Below are positions 35,501 to 46,429 of a DNA stretch of 64,000 nucleotides, piece by piece. This stretch comes from Litoditis marina (lineage: Eukaryota; Nematoda; Chromadorea; Rhabditida; Rhabditidae): the NCBI GenBank assembly GCA_964036275.1, contig OZ038434.1, positions 15,241,879-15,305,878 on the forward strand, in the 5' to 3' direction. Numbering within the stretch: the first letter of the stretch is position 1; every line of letters starts with the position of its first letter. The notes below the pieces were generated by a model. The model did no database searches. It had not been told where the DNA came from and saw only the letters and a program-made list of their open reading frames with translations. The position numbers and the translations under genes were made by a program.

Positions 35501-38500
35501 AGTTCTCATTGTACTCCTCTTACGCCCAGGTTCGAATTTCGCATGAAGCAGTTTTTTTTTGTGTGAGGCTCACAACTTCATTTGGATGTATCTGTTTCTC
35601 AAAGTTCTTTTGTAGTAATGTTTTTTTCCTTGTTTTTCTGTATGAAAGTGAGAGGTAACTTTGTTCTGTTCAGAAATGATTCGCACCTCGATGCACCGCA
35701 CCCGTAGTATTATTCTAGCCAAACAGCTGAGTGCGGGGGGAATGTCTAATAACTCGAGACAAGGCAGTAAGAAAAGTAGGACAACAACCATTGTCTCACG
35801 ACGACCAAGTTCTCAGGTTTTGCTGTCTATACATATAAAACTCTAAAAGTTGCGAGTGGAAAATTACTTTTTCAGAAATGGTTTGAAATTCGATGTGCTA
35901 CGAAAAACAAACTTTTTCCAGTTTGTTCATTCACCCAATTAAGTAATTTCATAAAAAAGATTTTGCAAACTCTTCGGTAAAAAATTCGGGAACTGAAGAC
36001 ATGAACACACATTCAATTGTAAATTAACGGAGAATTAATAATTTTTTGATTAATTTTCAGAAAAAGTTCTCCAAAAGCGACGGAGCACCTTCGACGACGA
36101 TGCTCCTCATCATAAAAGTAAGTTGGAGTTTTTTTCAACGGCAAAAACGCAAATGATTCTCCAAAAATAAAGATAGAAATCATGCAATTGTATATCTATC
36201 ACAAGACTCTTTTAAATGTTGAAGTCTCACTGTGTAAACACGATGATATGTGCTTTCGAATGCCTAAATACTAAATACCCTGATAAAGAATATACTCATC
36301 TTGGATCCGCCGATCAATCATGGGTACAGTGTTGTCCACTGTCCACGTCGGTTTGACAGCGACTGTGTACATTTCTCCCACGGTTTGTTTTTGTCAGTGA
36401 TCACAATAATTTAATTATTATTTATTTATTTATCTACATTCAAAGAATATGGCAATCGCTCATCAGAGAAAAAGAAGAAAAATCTTCATTGTTTGTTGGT
36501 TTATTTGTTGATTTGATTCAGCATCTACTGTTTCTGCTTATGCTGATAGCAGTGGACGACCGTCAATCGACTTTCCCACTGCGGTTCTTGAGGTGGGTTT
36601 GAAACCGGTTCGAAGTTGCTATTTTATTCTTTAGAAAATTAGCAAAAGTCACCGAGGTGTTTGGTGAACTTCTCCATTGGTGTACAGATTAAAGCATAGC
36701 CACGCGAACTGCGACATGTCGTATGAAAAACTTGAAACAACTCGCCCAGCGCGTTCAATTTACTGGATCACAACTCAGTCAGTTTTCAAACTTACCGAGT
36801 CGCATTATTTTAATGAGACTAGTTGTAATAAAATTATCTCTCAAAATGTTTTGTAGTAAGTGGTTGACTAATTTTATTCACACAAACACTGGAAGGAAAG
36901 TTCTGAATGAGTAGTTTTTGTCTAGCGAGCCAGTGTGCCCCCACCCTTGAGAGATCTCGCTTTTGTTCCGACGAGCAGTTTGTTTCCATATTTTATGCGA
37001 GACTCGCATATTAGCATTTTCATTGCGACGGCTTCTCGTTTGCGTTTCGGAAGCTTATTAAATATAGAAATGAACCTCATTAGGGAGATAGAGCCAGTGT
37101 TTACTCACTAGTAACGAGTACGAGCTCGCGTTCTTTCGAAAATGACCAAGTTTATACTATTCACCCATTTCGTTTTTCTCAATCTCCAACCAAAAGTTTT
37201 TTCTAAGAGACGAGATGTCAAACCCATTTGTAGTAGATTCGCCAGCACTTTCCATTCTGAAAACTAGATCTTTGTTTCACAGTCAAATCTTACATTTCTA
37301 ACTCAGTGCAAACCCTGTCTCCTTGTCTAGAAAAAGATTTTCACATGCTAGTTACACATATACTTCAAAAAATACAGCTAAAATTAATTTGATTGCACTT
37401 TCATAAAAAATGATTGCAGGAAGCAAACAACTTAAATGCAATAATTAAATTTTGACGACCCAACCTGACTAAACAATGAACTATCTTGTTTCATGTCAAT
37501 AAAGCAGACTGAAGTTGTGGGTTTGGAAGGAGTGTACACGTTTACAATTATTTATTAACACTTAATTGAGATGTGAGTAAGCTGATTATTTATCCTGTTC
37601 AATTTTCTTTCGTTTTCGTGTCAAATACCTCACTTCATCCCTCTTCTATGTAACCCTGATTTTGTAGTCTTCATTTTCAGAGCTCTCTGTCGACTCTTTT
37701 CTAATCTACCTCCTATCTCCCCTCTATATCTACCACTCTTCCTCTACCTCTCTCTCTTCGTTTCTTCATTCATACATTCTCGTCCTCTTCTCCCTGTCTC
37801 CCTCGCATTCACTCTCTACCTCTTCTTCCTCCCTCCACTCTTATCTCTCCTTCACCTATCTCTCTCCATCTATCTCTTTTCCTACTCTCCCTCTCTTCCC
37901 TTCATCTCTCTCTATCTCTCCTTTTCCCTACTCCCTCCCCCCCCCCACCTCTCTCTATGTTTCTTCATTCATGCATACCTCCTGCCCCCATTCTTCCCCT
38001 CCACCCTCCGGAAGTGCCTTACAACCCCTGTCCAAGTGTTTCTGCCCCTCCCAATATGACCCATTGATTGTGCATTGCTTATGTCCACCTCTTTGCAAAT
38101 CCTCATATCTTTGTGGTCCCGCCGCGCCGGCCCCAAATCTCATTACAATACATGAACTTTGCCGCCGCCAACTATGAGTTGAAGCAATATTTTCACGTCG
38201 GCCACTTCAATTGGCACCAGTCATCAGTCACATTGTTCGAAAGCGTTTCTCCTTTCTCCTCTCTCTCTTTCTCTTTCTATCTTAATCATTATCTCCGTAC
38301 TTATCTTTCTCCTCATTCTCTCTCTCCCTCTCTCTCTCTTTCTTTCTCGCGCTCTCTCACTATTTCCCTCCTTCTTTGTCGCTTTTCTCGCACTGCTTTA
38401 CGAACTTTTTTACGTTTGTTTCGCTCTTCCTCTACTGGTTTCTCTTTTTTTTTCATTCAATTCATTTTTTCTCTAGGTTTTTTTAATCTTCTTTTTTTTT

Positions 38501-41500
38501 GCAAATTTTTGGCACTGTTCGTTCCCACCTCAACTTTTTCTCCACCCCGTATTGAACAGGACTAATCTATTAGACGATTCTCTGAATACTAGAGAATTTG
38601 CCATTTATATAGACAGAGGAACTACTCTTCACACACAAAACATATGACCGAAACGGAGTTGTGGTTTGAACTTTTCAAAATTTACGAATTTGTACCAAGA
38701 AACAACGGGTGCAAACTACAAACTGGCAAAAATAAAGCAAAATAACCTGGGTTGGCTTGCTTTGAAGTGAGCCTGCAACATTTTCTTACAAGGAACCCAG
38801 TTCTACATAAATTGAGACCACGCTGTATTTTTTCAACTCGGAATAATCATTAGCAAAATGAGCTACACCCATCCGACGAGAAAGTGTTGATGCGTGAAAA
38901 AAGGAAGATATTCGAGTACCTAGTTAGATATCAAATCACACGCTTCTCATGTGGCTCGCGCACAAAACTAGGCCATCCTATGCTCTTCCGTTTACAACAC
39001 AAATGTTTCAGGTTTGTTATTTTTGGAAATCATCATTCCCACCTGTATAATTTACTTGTTTTGTTTGTTTAGTTAATCTCCTCTCTAAAACAGCACACCA
39101 TAGACTGACTGGATCTGTGAAAAATGACAATTTTGAGCAAGCCAGAGATAAACAGACAAAAACTAAAACTGTTTAGAATATTGTTCGTCAATCATAGTAA
39201 CTCACGCTATGTTTCTTGCAAAGAATGCAGATATCATTAGAATTGGCACTCAGTATTAAGTGAAGAGCGGATGAAATAGGTTATGAATATAAAATATATA
39301 TAAAAAACCATTTGACTCTCGGTTTACACGTTTTCACGTTTACATTTGTTTTCCAAGTTGATGAACTTTAGTGTAGATATGAGGGAGACGTTCTTTACCC
39401 TCCACAAATTGACATTTGATAAGTTGCGGCAGCGCTTGCATTATGATTCGAATGACCATGTATAGTTGACATAGTATCATGTTCAAGTCGATTTCGGCTG
39501 GGAATGCGGAGTCCAGCAGACGGATTGCAAAGTATTTTCACTCGTTTGATGCGGTTTGCGTGTAGTAATGTCACTTTTCTGAATGTATTCATTGAAAATA
39601 AAGTCCAAAAAAGTTTTTATGGATTCTGATTCACACTTTTCACTGGTTGTGTTCAGATTTCACTTAAGTGAGCTGTGTGAGTTGCCAAGTTGAGCAGTAA
39701 AAAACTGTGGATATAATTTTGAAGCAAACCACCAATTGGTTGAACAGCTATTGACCTTTCTTCTGTCTATGCTAACCAGATGATAGATTATTCATTTCTT
39801 CTTGGTAACATACGCGGACACCACACAAACCTCATATCCACACCAACATCTCACTGATTTGATCTTGATGTACCCTAGCCACTGTCCAACACTAATGTCG
39901 TGGGATCAGATCGCACTACAATTCTATCACGAACGTTTACGTAATTTTTTTTGCGGTAAATTACTCGATCAAACATTTGCGTGGTTAGCGGAGAGAAATA
40001 GCATTTGTAGTCACCTCGAATTTCGAACGTGACGTCAATACGAGGTTTTTGGATCTCCTTGCACTTGTTCTCTTTCTAAAATAGAATGTTTGAATAGTTT
40101 GACCTACGATTGTTGCAGGCTGCCCGACGCGCGTCCCTGCTACAACAGTCTCCCTCACCCCAGTCGGAATCTATTCTAAGTGCTGAGGAAGAAGGGAAAT
40201 ACTCCAGTCCATTCAGAAGAAGGTAATATCCTATGAAACAGGTACATATGAAACATTCTAAAAGTGGTCATAATTTCTGTTCTAGAACAAGTTGAACCAA
40301 CACACAACATATAACGTTTTTTTTTCCAATTCACACTTTGTTCTCGAGCAGAAAAAATGCTATTTTTACATTATCTATAAAATCAGGTCTTATCTTTTAC
40401 GGAAGTATGCTGAGACCCCATATTTGGTCTGTGACCATGCTGAATTAAGAGGTTTTTCGCGTAAGTGCTACGACGTCTCTGTCCCAGGAAGTTCAGAGAT
40501 GGACAAGATTATTCTGATTCCCTGACCTCTGACTTCTTATGCGTCTCGAAGATGCACTGTGTCGTATCTTCCGTATCTTCCCCCGCTATAATCCCGCAAA
40601 ACAGTGTGGAGAGAAAGAAACACGAGAATTGAACTCGTAAAACACGAGAACAGAAGTTTCTCACCTTTCCCGTGACCAAACAATAATTTCAGTTGAACAG
40701 GCGGCGTACCAATCCCTCAAGAACTCATGAGATACATCATGAGCTATATCTCACGAGCTTCTTGTGAGATTCCATTCATTGCTATGATACAACCTCGGAA
40801 GCTCACGAATGGCTCAGAAGGTATCTCATGAGGAACTCATATGAACTTCTCATGAGATTGGAGGGCTTGGTACGCCGCCCAGGTTTACTGCCAGTTCGAA
40901 TCACATAACCACGCCAAAGTTTCACAACATTCCATACGAAACGATACTAATCTGCGAACCAGCTTTTGTTTCTTCACGTTTTACGCGACTTAGCCCATTA
41001 CATCTAGTATAATTGACATGGATACAGCTCAATTGTGCGTTTTGTGTGCGCCCCCGATAGCTCGGAGTAGTTCTAAATGAGATGTTTGTCGAGCCACTTG
41101 AAACACCGTTCAAATGGAGGGCCCAACAACTTGTGCACCACGCATTTACACCAGAACGCCATGACCAATCAGTCCTGATTTCTATATTATTACTACTAGT
41201 TTTCTGCGAATTATTACTACTAGTTAACTACAAAAGAAGAAAACGATGCCGAAACACGTTAGATGGAGAAGGTGGGTGAGAAAACCGTAGAGAATTCGTT
41301 GGAACTTGTTTCACTGAAGAAGTGATCATACTGTAGAAATGATGTGCCAAATTATTCGGTTCTGTAAAGTTACTGTTACAGCACAGTTAAACATGTAGTG
41401 GTATAGTGCTTCTCATTCCTACGTGCGAAGTTGGCGTTTCAGTAGCTGGTTTCTCACAGATCGAGATCATTCAGATTGCAATTTTCGTTTGTATTAAAAT

Positions 41501-43949
41501 AGGATACATATTGTAAAAAAAAAAAACCTAAAACATCAAAAAAATAAACTTGGATAATATTTAATAAAATAAGATAGTAAAATAGAAAATAACCTAAAAA
41601 GATTAAAGAATTAGGTACCTATATAGTATTTAGCGAAGGTGTATATCCACATGTATAGGTTCAATGTTTTTGATAAAACGAAAAATGACTGAAAAGTCCT
41701 ATTTTAACTTATATAATGCGAGAGCTAACCTAGACATACTGTACGTACTCAACTCAGACTGAGCGTTAAACTCGAAAAGCTAGAGACAAAATGTTTTGTA
41801 GATCGGTTCTAGTTTCTGACTCACCCCTATGTAACATTAAGATGTGGTTATGTGATAATACAAATCTCCCAGTCGATCAATGCATCACTAATTTACGTTT
41901 TCGAAGTTTGTGAAAGAACGATCAGTTGTAAGCTGAAGTGGTAGTTCGCGCGATATCCATGTATAAACATCACGTGCATCTCTTCTTCTCTGCGTCTCGC
42001 GTCCTGTCTGATCTCTGAACTGAAGATTTCAACGTATGATAATGTTGTTGCCCTTTTTAAATATTATTTGTTACCATAGAAAGTTCACTAGAAGGTCAAA
42101 AATTCACTATTTTTTTCTCTCTCGCGCTTTTTCTCTGTCCCTCTCGTTCTTTTTCCTATTTCAATCTTTCTCATTCCTCTTTCTCCTCTTCCAGATAGCT
42201 CAGTCCCCCTTTCTTTGCTCTCTCTCTCTCCCCCCTCTCTCTCTCTCTCCCTCTCTCTCCCCCCTCTCTCTCTCTCTCTTTCCTTTCTTGTTTTCTTTCC
42301 TCCACCCCAACTCTCTCCCCAAAGCCCTCCGAGTCAGTACTCCTAATCCCGACCCCATTTTAGGCATTGATTCCCTTCTATTTCGCATCCTGTTCTCCTA
42401 TTACCCTCCCATATGAATCTACCTAGTCGGCCCCCTTTCTTTTGATCTATTCTGGCCCCCGTCCCAGATTCTCTCTGGGGACCATCTTTTCAACCAGAGA
42501 ACGCCCCAGTATGACATAGCTGCCCCCGTAACAATGTCCTCTGCCAACTATCAAAGGCTGGACGAGCCGGCCACCGAACCACAGCAGAGCCACGTACCCC
42601 CGAGTTCCAACCCAAACGGTATCATTGTCCAGCCGATTATCAACTATCTTACCCCAGCTCAACTCTCATTTTTATCCCCTCCCGGATATGATAGGTGGGT
42701 ACTGTTATACTGTTAGTCAATTGCACAGTCATGTGAAACATGTTCAACACAGCAGAACTGAAAAACGTGCAATGACAAAGTGCACGATGCCTTCAATAGC
42801 ATGCCAACTACACGTGACTTCTCAATTTACGTCTAGTATATACGTTTCAAAGCTGGTGTACGTCTTATCTACACTACACGTTCTTTTTTAATACAGGTTT
42901 TACAACACTTAGTTGTTTTTCTTATATAACTTCTGTATTTTATTAAAACAGTTTGAACCCAGTGGTCGCTCGTAAACAAGGGTTCGATTCCCCAGCGGGA
43001 AGAGCTGGTCCTTTTTTGATGTGGCATTTACCACCCTTCAAGAAAATGTTTTTATTTTGCTTCACCTGTTTTAAGTGCCTAATAAAACATCAGTGGTAGA
43101 TAAGACAATGCTTCTGTTTACAGTTTTCTGATTCGTAAAAAGACTGGTTTCTATACGGTTTTTTTTTATCATTTTAAAGGCTGATGGATAGAATAATTAA
43201 AATAAAGTTTCTAAACATTCTCACAATAATTTTTGTTTGGTATAAAGTCTTCCTCCATTCTCGATTGTACAAGTGCAGTTTTAGTGCACGTGTACTCAAA
43301 TTTGATTGCCAATCCCGGATGTTTAGAATGCGTAAGTTTGGCATCTCCGCAAAAACGAGCACAAAAAGACCACTTTGATTTGAAACAAACAGCAAGTGTT
43401 ATGTTTGGTAAATGGACATAAACGGTGTACCCTCTTACCAGTTGAATAAAGGTTGTTAACAGCTACCGAGTTGTTCCTTGTTGTCAACATTTCTCAAATT
43501 AAAAAAATAAACTTTATCCGCTCAGAAAGGTATAATTTGCGAAACGAATTCATTTCAGTTCAGGTTTGAAACTTCGAGTGATTCGTCACATCACGATGTT
43601 ACATAGTGATGGATGACGACTGAGATACAGCTCTTTATAATCTTCGGGGGTCATTAACGAACGGCAATTTTCACAGATTCAGATTTAGGCAATGTGTTCC
43701 TAAATTTGATCCGCGTTTTCATTAAAAATTGCTAACACTGATCAAATTTTCCTGAAACTAGTTATGAAAAAATGTTATTCGAAAGATACCACGCATTCAC
43801 CTCACGTTTTTCAGGGTGGTGAATGTGAGTGACCACAAAACATGTGCGCTTCTGATGACAAAGATGAAGGAATCGAGTCGACAACTTCCCTCTCCTAGCC
43901 AGTGAGTTCAACGGTCCTCCTCGCTCTCTCTCTTTCTCTCTCTCTCTTT

Positions 43950-43990
<41 letters not shown>

Positions 43991-44552
43991 ACTTCCCCTA
44001 CCCCCCCCCCCCCCCCCAGGGAATACAAAAACGGCGACCCACTTATAATACACTCCATCCAAGAAAGTGATTCTTCAGTGAAAAACGGGAAAGTAATGAT
44101 TTTACGTGTTGAAATATTGATCGCATAACGTTCCACGTGAACGCACGTGTGTCCCGGAAGAACTTGGGAGAAATTCGTGAACAAGTGAACTTTGCGTTCA
44201 GTGTTTGTTCTTCAATTCGAGTGGTTGCATGTTTATTGCATGTTGCATGATTATAAATTGGTGGAATTGTACTTTCTTATTGGAAGATTTTTTCTGAGGT
44301 GGGTAGCGAGTGAAGCCAATATGAGCATCACATTCATTCTCTCTCGTCTGTTCTCCCCTTCGCGTTTCCTCTCTCGCTCTCTTCCATCTCTTCTCTCTAC
44401 CTCTTCCCTTTGCTTCTCTCCTCTCGCTCTCTCCGAATTTATCTACCCCCTCTTTCTGTCTTCTCTTCCCACACACTTTTTCTATCTGTCCCTTTCTTCC
44501 TCTCTCTTTCTCTCCTCTCCCCGCTGACACACTCTTTTTATCTGTCCCTTCC

Positions 44553-44651
<99 letters not shown>

Positions 44652-46429
44652 CCCACTGACACACGCTTTTTATCTGCCCGTTCCTTCCTCTCTGTTTCTC
44701 TCTCTCTCTCTCACTCTCTCTCTCACTCCCCCCTTTATCTCCCTCTCCCTCTTCTCTCCCCCCCCGCCACACTCTCCTTCTCTGTCTCTATCTATGTCAA
44801 TCTCTATATTCATTCCTTCAGAGGCCCAGCAAACGAGCATTTCGCATGCAAACGCAATTAATTTCTCTTCTCATGTTTTGTATTATTCCGGAACAAGTAT
44901 TCCCGCATCTACTCCTAGTATCGATCCCCTCTTATCGAGCAGGAAAATCAATTCATTTTTGATCTTTCATCATCTTTCTCCACCTCTATACTTCTCGTAT
45001 CCTTCTCGTCATTCTTACCCAGACTGGTACTATGTGTAATTTGTAATACTTTATGATAAAAAAGTTCTCCATAAGTTTTCTCTAACTACGTGAAAATGTG
45101 AAGAAATATGGGGTGACAAAGTGAAAAGTGTAAAACAGTATAGACAAGTCGTAACTTCATTGTAGCTGTGGGAGGCCAGAAGCGTGTTAATTGTAAATAG
45201 TAACAACCCTCTTTTGAAAACTAAAGCTTTTCTGCATTTAGTTTGAATGGCAGAAGAAAAACGATATTGCTTATTTGAACTAAAATAACTTCTATAGTGG
45301 GCTTAATACATATTTTTGAGGCACTGCGCTTCAAGCTGTATACGCTTGTTACTTGTTGTTCGTTAGCCAGCGTATCTGATAAGAAAAACAGCAATCTCGT
45401 ATTCATTTTCATGAATAATCAATGTGTGCATTTATTTCGAATCCTCTGGATCGCATAATACGCCTTGCTTTCCTTCTTGTAATAGGTTTGCCACTTCACC
45501 CGGAGGGATTAGCAGCCGAGCATCAATTGCTCGCAGCACACCGGCCATGCTGGTCATTTATATAGTCATTTTCATCCCCACGTCCTCTGCCACAGTATGT
45601 TACAACTTTCAGCTCCTCTCTCGACATATCGTAATCGTTGAACGTTATTGTTGCGAATTCCAAACTTCTAGAAAGCTATTTCTGAGAGAACACTCCTTAC
45701 AAATTTGAAAGTGTACTGTGAGGATCACAAAACTTTCACGAGTTTTCTGTATTGAGCTCTCATTTTTGACATCAGTTCCATGTATGGGTTGGAATTTACA
45801 GTACGCTGTATGCAGCCAAACATCTACTGACTGCTCTCTGAAGGGAAAATAGATAGAATTCACTAAAAATAGGTTGACTAGCTTTCATATCAAGATTAGA
45901 GAGATAGTGTATGTTGCAAAAAGTAATTCACAATATTCAAACAGGCCGAGTAAGACTCTCCGTTGCATAGCGAAACGTCGATAATCAATCAATACCCATG
46001 AATTGTGTGCGAATTGTGCCGCTATTATTGGACGGTCCAACAGAGGTTGCAAGCTCGAGCAAACATTCTTTCGAATACTTTAGGTAACGAAAATTTTTGA
46101 AACACTTTCACTAAACTATGTGCCATCTTACGCAAATGAAAAACTCTTTACCGATGCAAATGTTTGTCATTTGTATTCCGAGATGAACGCAAGACCAAGG
46201 AAGAGGCATAGTGCCTTGTTGGTATTCCCGCAAAGCGGGTGCAATTGACTCTCAATCTTCAGTATTTTGTAGAGTAGTTCAACCAGAACTTGTTTTTGAT
46301 TCAGTAGTGAGTCTGATTCTTGATTTTATGAGAGTTGCTTCAATCGAAAACCGTTTCACCCACTTTTTCCTCTAAAAAATTTCTTTTAAATTAATTTTCT
46401 TGCAGTACTTCAACGGACCAGGGCGCTAA
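29596..46429 (+). CDS. Large unrecognised protein gene (exon chain, boundaries partly uncertain)
   Basis: I do not recognise the family. Successive phase-compatible exons: 29596-29647, 29752-29843, 30922-31127, 33261-33338, 34322-34372, 34414-34579, 34620-34706, 35674-35766 (or 35816), 36061-36117, 36522-36592, 40119-40222, 44020-44092, 44822-44874, 45486-45552 (or 45594), and perhaps a last one at 46406-46429 ending in TAA. The first part looks helical (SFVQLLLSWKTYHSF, ETGTQLEQRFCSELLLTVL) and then hydrophobic (GLCISVVCVSTT, VGIFQPIVALLYVMVVG). From about 34620 it becomes basic and Ser-rich, with many possible basophilic-kinase sites (KRRQSV, KRRSTF, ARRASLLQQ, SSRASIARS). Exon 34414-34579 is open only if one base is missing from the T run at 34434-34438. 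Upstream exons, such as one at 29260-29344, are likely. Two introns would be only 40-41 bases. Confidence is good for the central exons and low for the ends. Confidence 0.5.
31278..31669. mobile_element. Foldback element with tRNA-derived sequence in both arms (392 bp)
   Basis: The left arm (31278-31465) and right arm (31480-31669) are near-complete reverse complements, from TATAGTCGTCGCCAACGG at one end to CCGTTGGCGACGACTATA at the other. Each arm carries an RNA polymerase III-type A box (TAGCACAGTGG on plus, TAGCGCAGTGG on minus) and B box (GGTTCGATTTC on plus, GGTTCGATTCC on minus) spaced as in tRNA genes. The two tRNA-like modules point towards each other. An intact acceptor stem is not evident, so this is not a tRNA gene. 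It looks like two tRNA-derived SINE copies joined head-to-head, or a foldback transposon that captured one. It lies in an intron of the unrecognised gene. Confidence 0.8.
31670..33260. other. Intron without recognisable features
   Basis: Apart from an open frame at 32356-32616 (86 codons, not spliced into any chain) nothing stands out. The frame has an ordinary amino-acid mix but no family resemblance, and a frame of that length is expected by chance in 64 kb. Confidence 0.4.
36593..37680. other. Intron stretch without recognisable features
   Basis: AT-rich DNA between the exon ending 36592 and the polypyrimidine block; I see no exon, repeat or RNA gene. Confidence 0.4.
37690..38540 (+). repeat. 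Long polypyrimidine-rich block
   Basis: C/T-rich runs at about 37720-37950 and 38240-38530 flank a GC-richer patch at 37980-38200. The 165-codon frame through the second run is largely Ser/Leu/Phe repeat translation. The block lies in the long intron between the exons at 36522 and 40119. From 38541 to 40118 I see no further feature. Confidence 0.75.
40700..40879. mobile_element. Small inverted-repeat element (about 180 bp)
   Basis: The left end GGCGGCGTACCAATCCCT and right end AGGGCTTGGTACGCCGCC are inverted repeats with one mismatch. Inner inverted CTCATGAGAT/ATCTCATGAG repeats give a mostly palindromic sequence. CAG lies just outside the right end, and ACAG at the left junction; the exact target duplication is unclear. 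No coding capacity. Confidence 0.75.
41082..41279 (+). other. Small open frame with one predicted membrane segment
   Basis: A 65-codon ATG-to-TGA frame encodes a hydrophilic N-terminus, a strongly hydrophobic stretch (LISILLLLVFCELLLLV) and a basic end (KRRKRCRN). That layout is protein-like, but there is no homology I recognise and no splice or promoter evidence, so it may be chance. The surrounding 40880-42110 is otherwise featureless intron. Confidence 0.15.
42111..42300 (+). repeat. Polypyrimidine / (CT)n tract
   Basis: C/T-only runs, including CTCTCTCTCCCCCCTCTCTC-like blocks, end about 230 bases before the ATG at 42534. It could be a 5' flanking element of that exon. Confidence 0.9.

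Noticed and set aside
38068..38565. 165-codon plus-strand frame
   Set aside because: Mostly Ser/Leu/Phe from a polypyrimidine tract.
44198..45039. 154- to 209-codon frames on both strands, the longest in the window
   Set aside because: They run through the (CT)n block and are low-complexity Ser/Leu or Arg/Glu translation. Only the part from 44822 has exon-like context, and in another frame.
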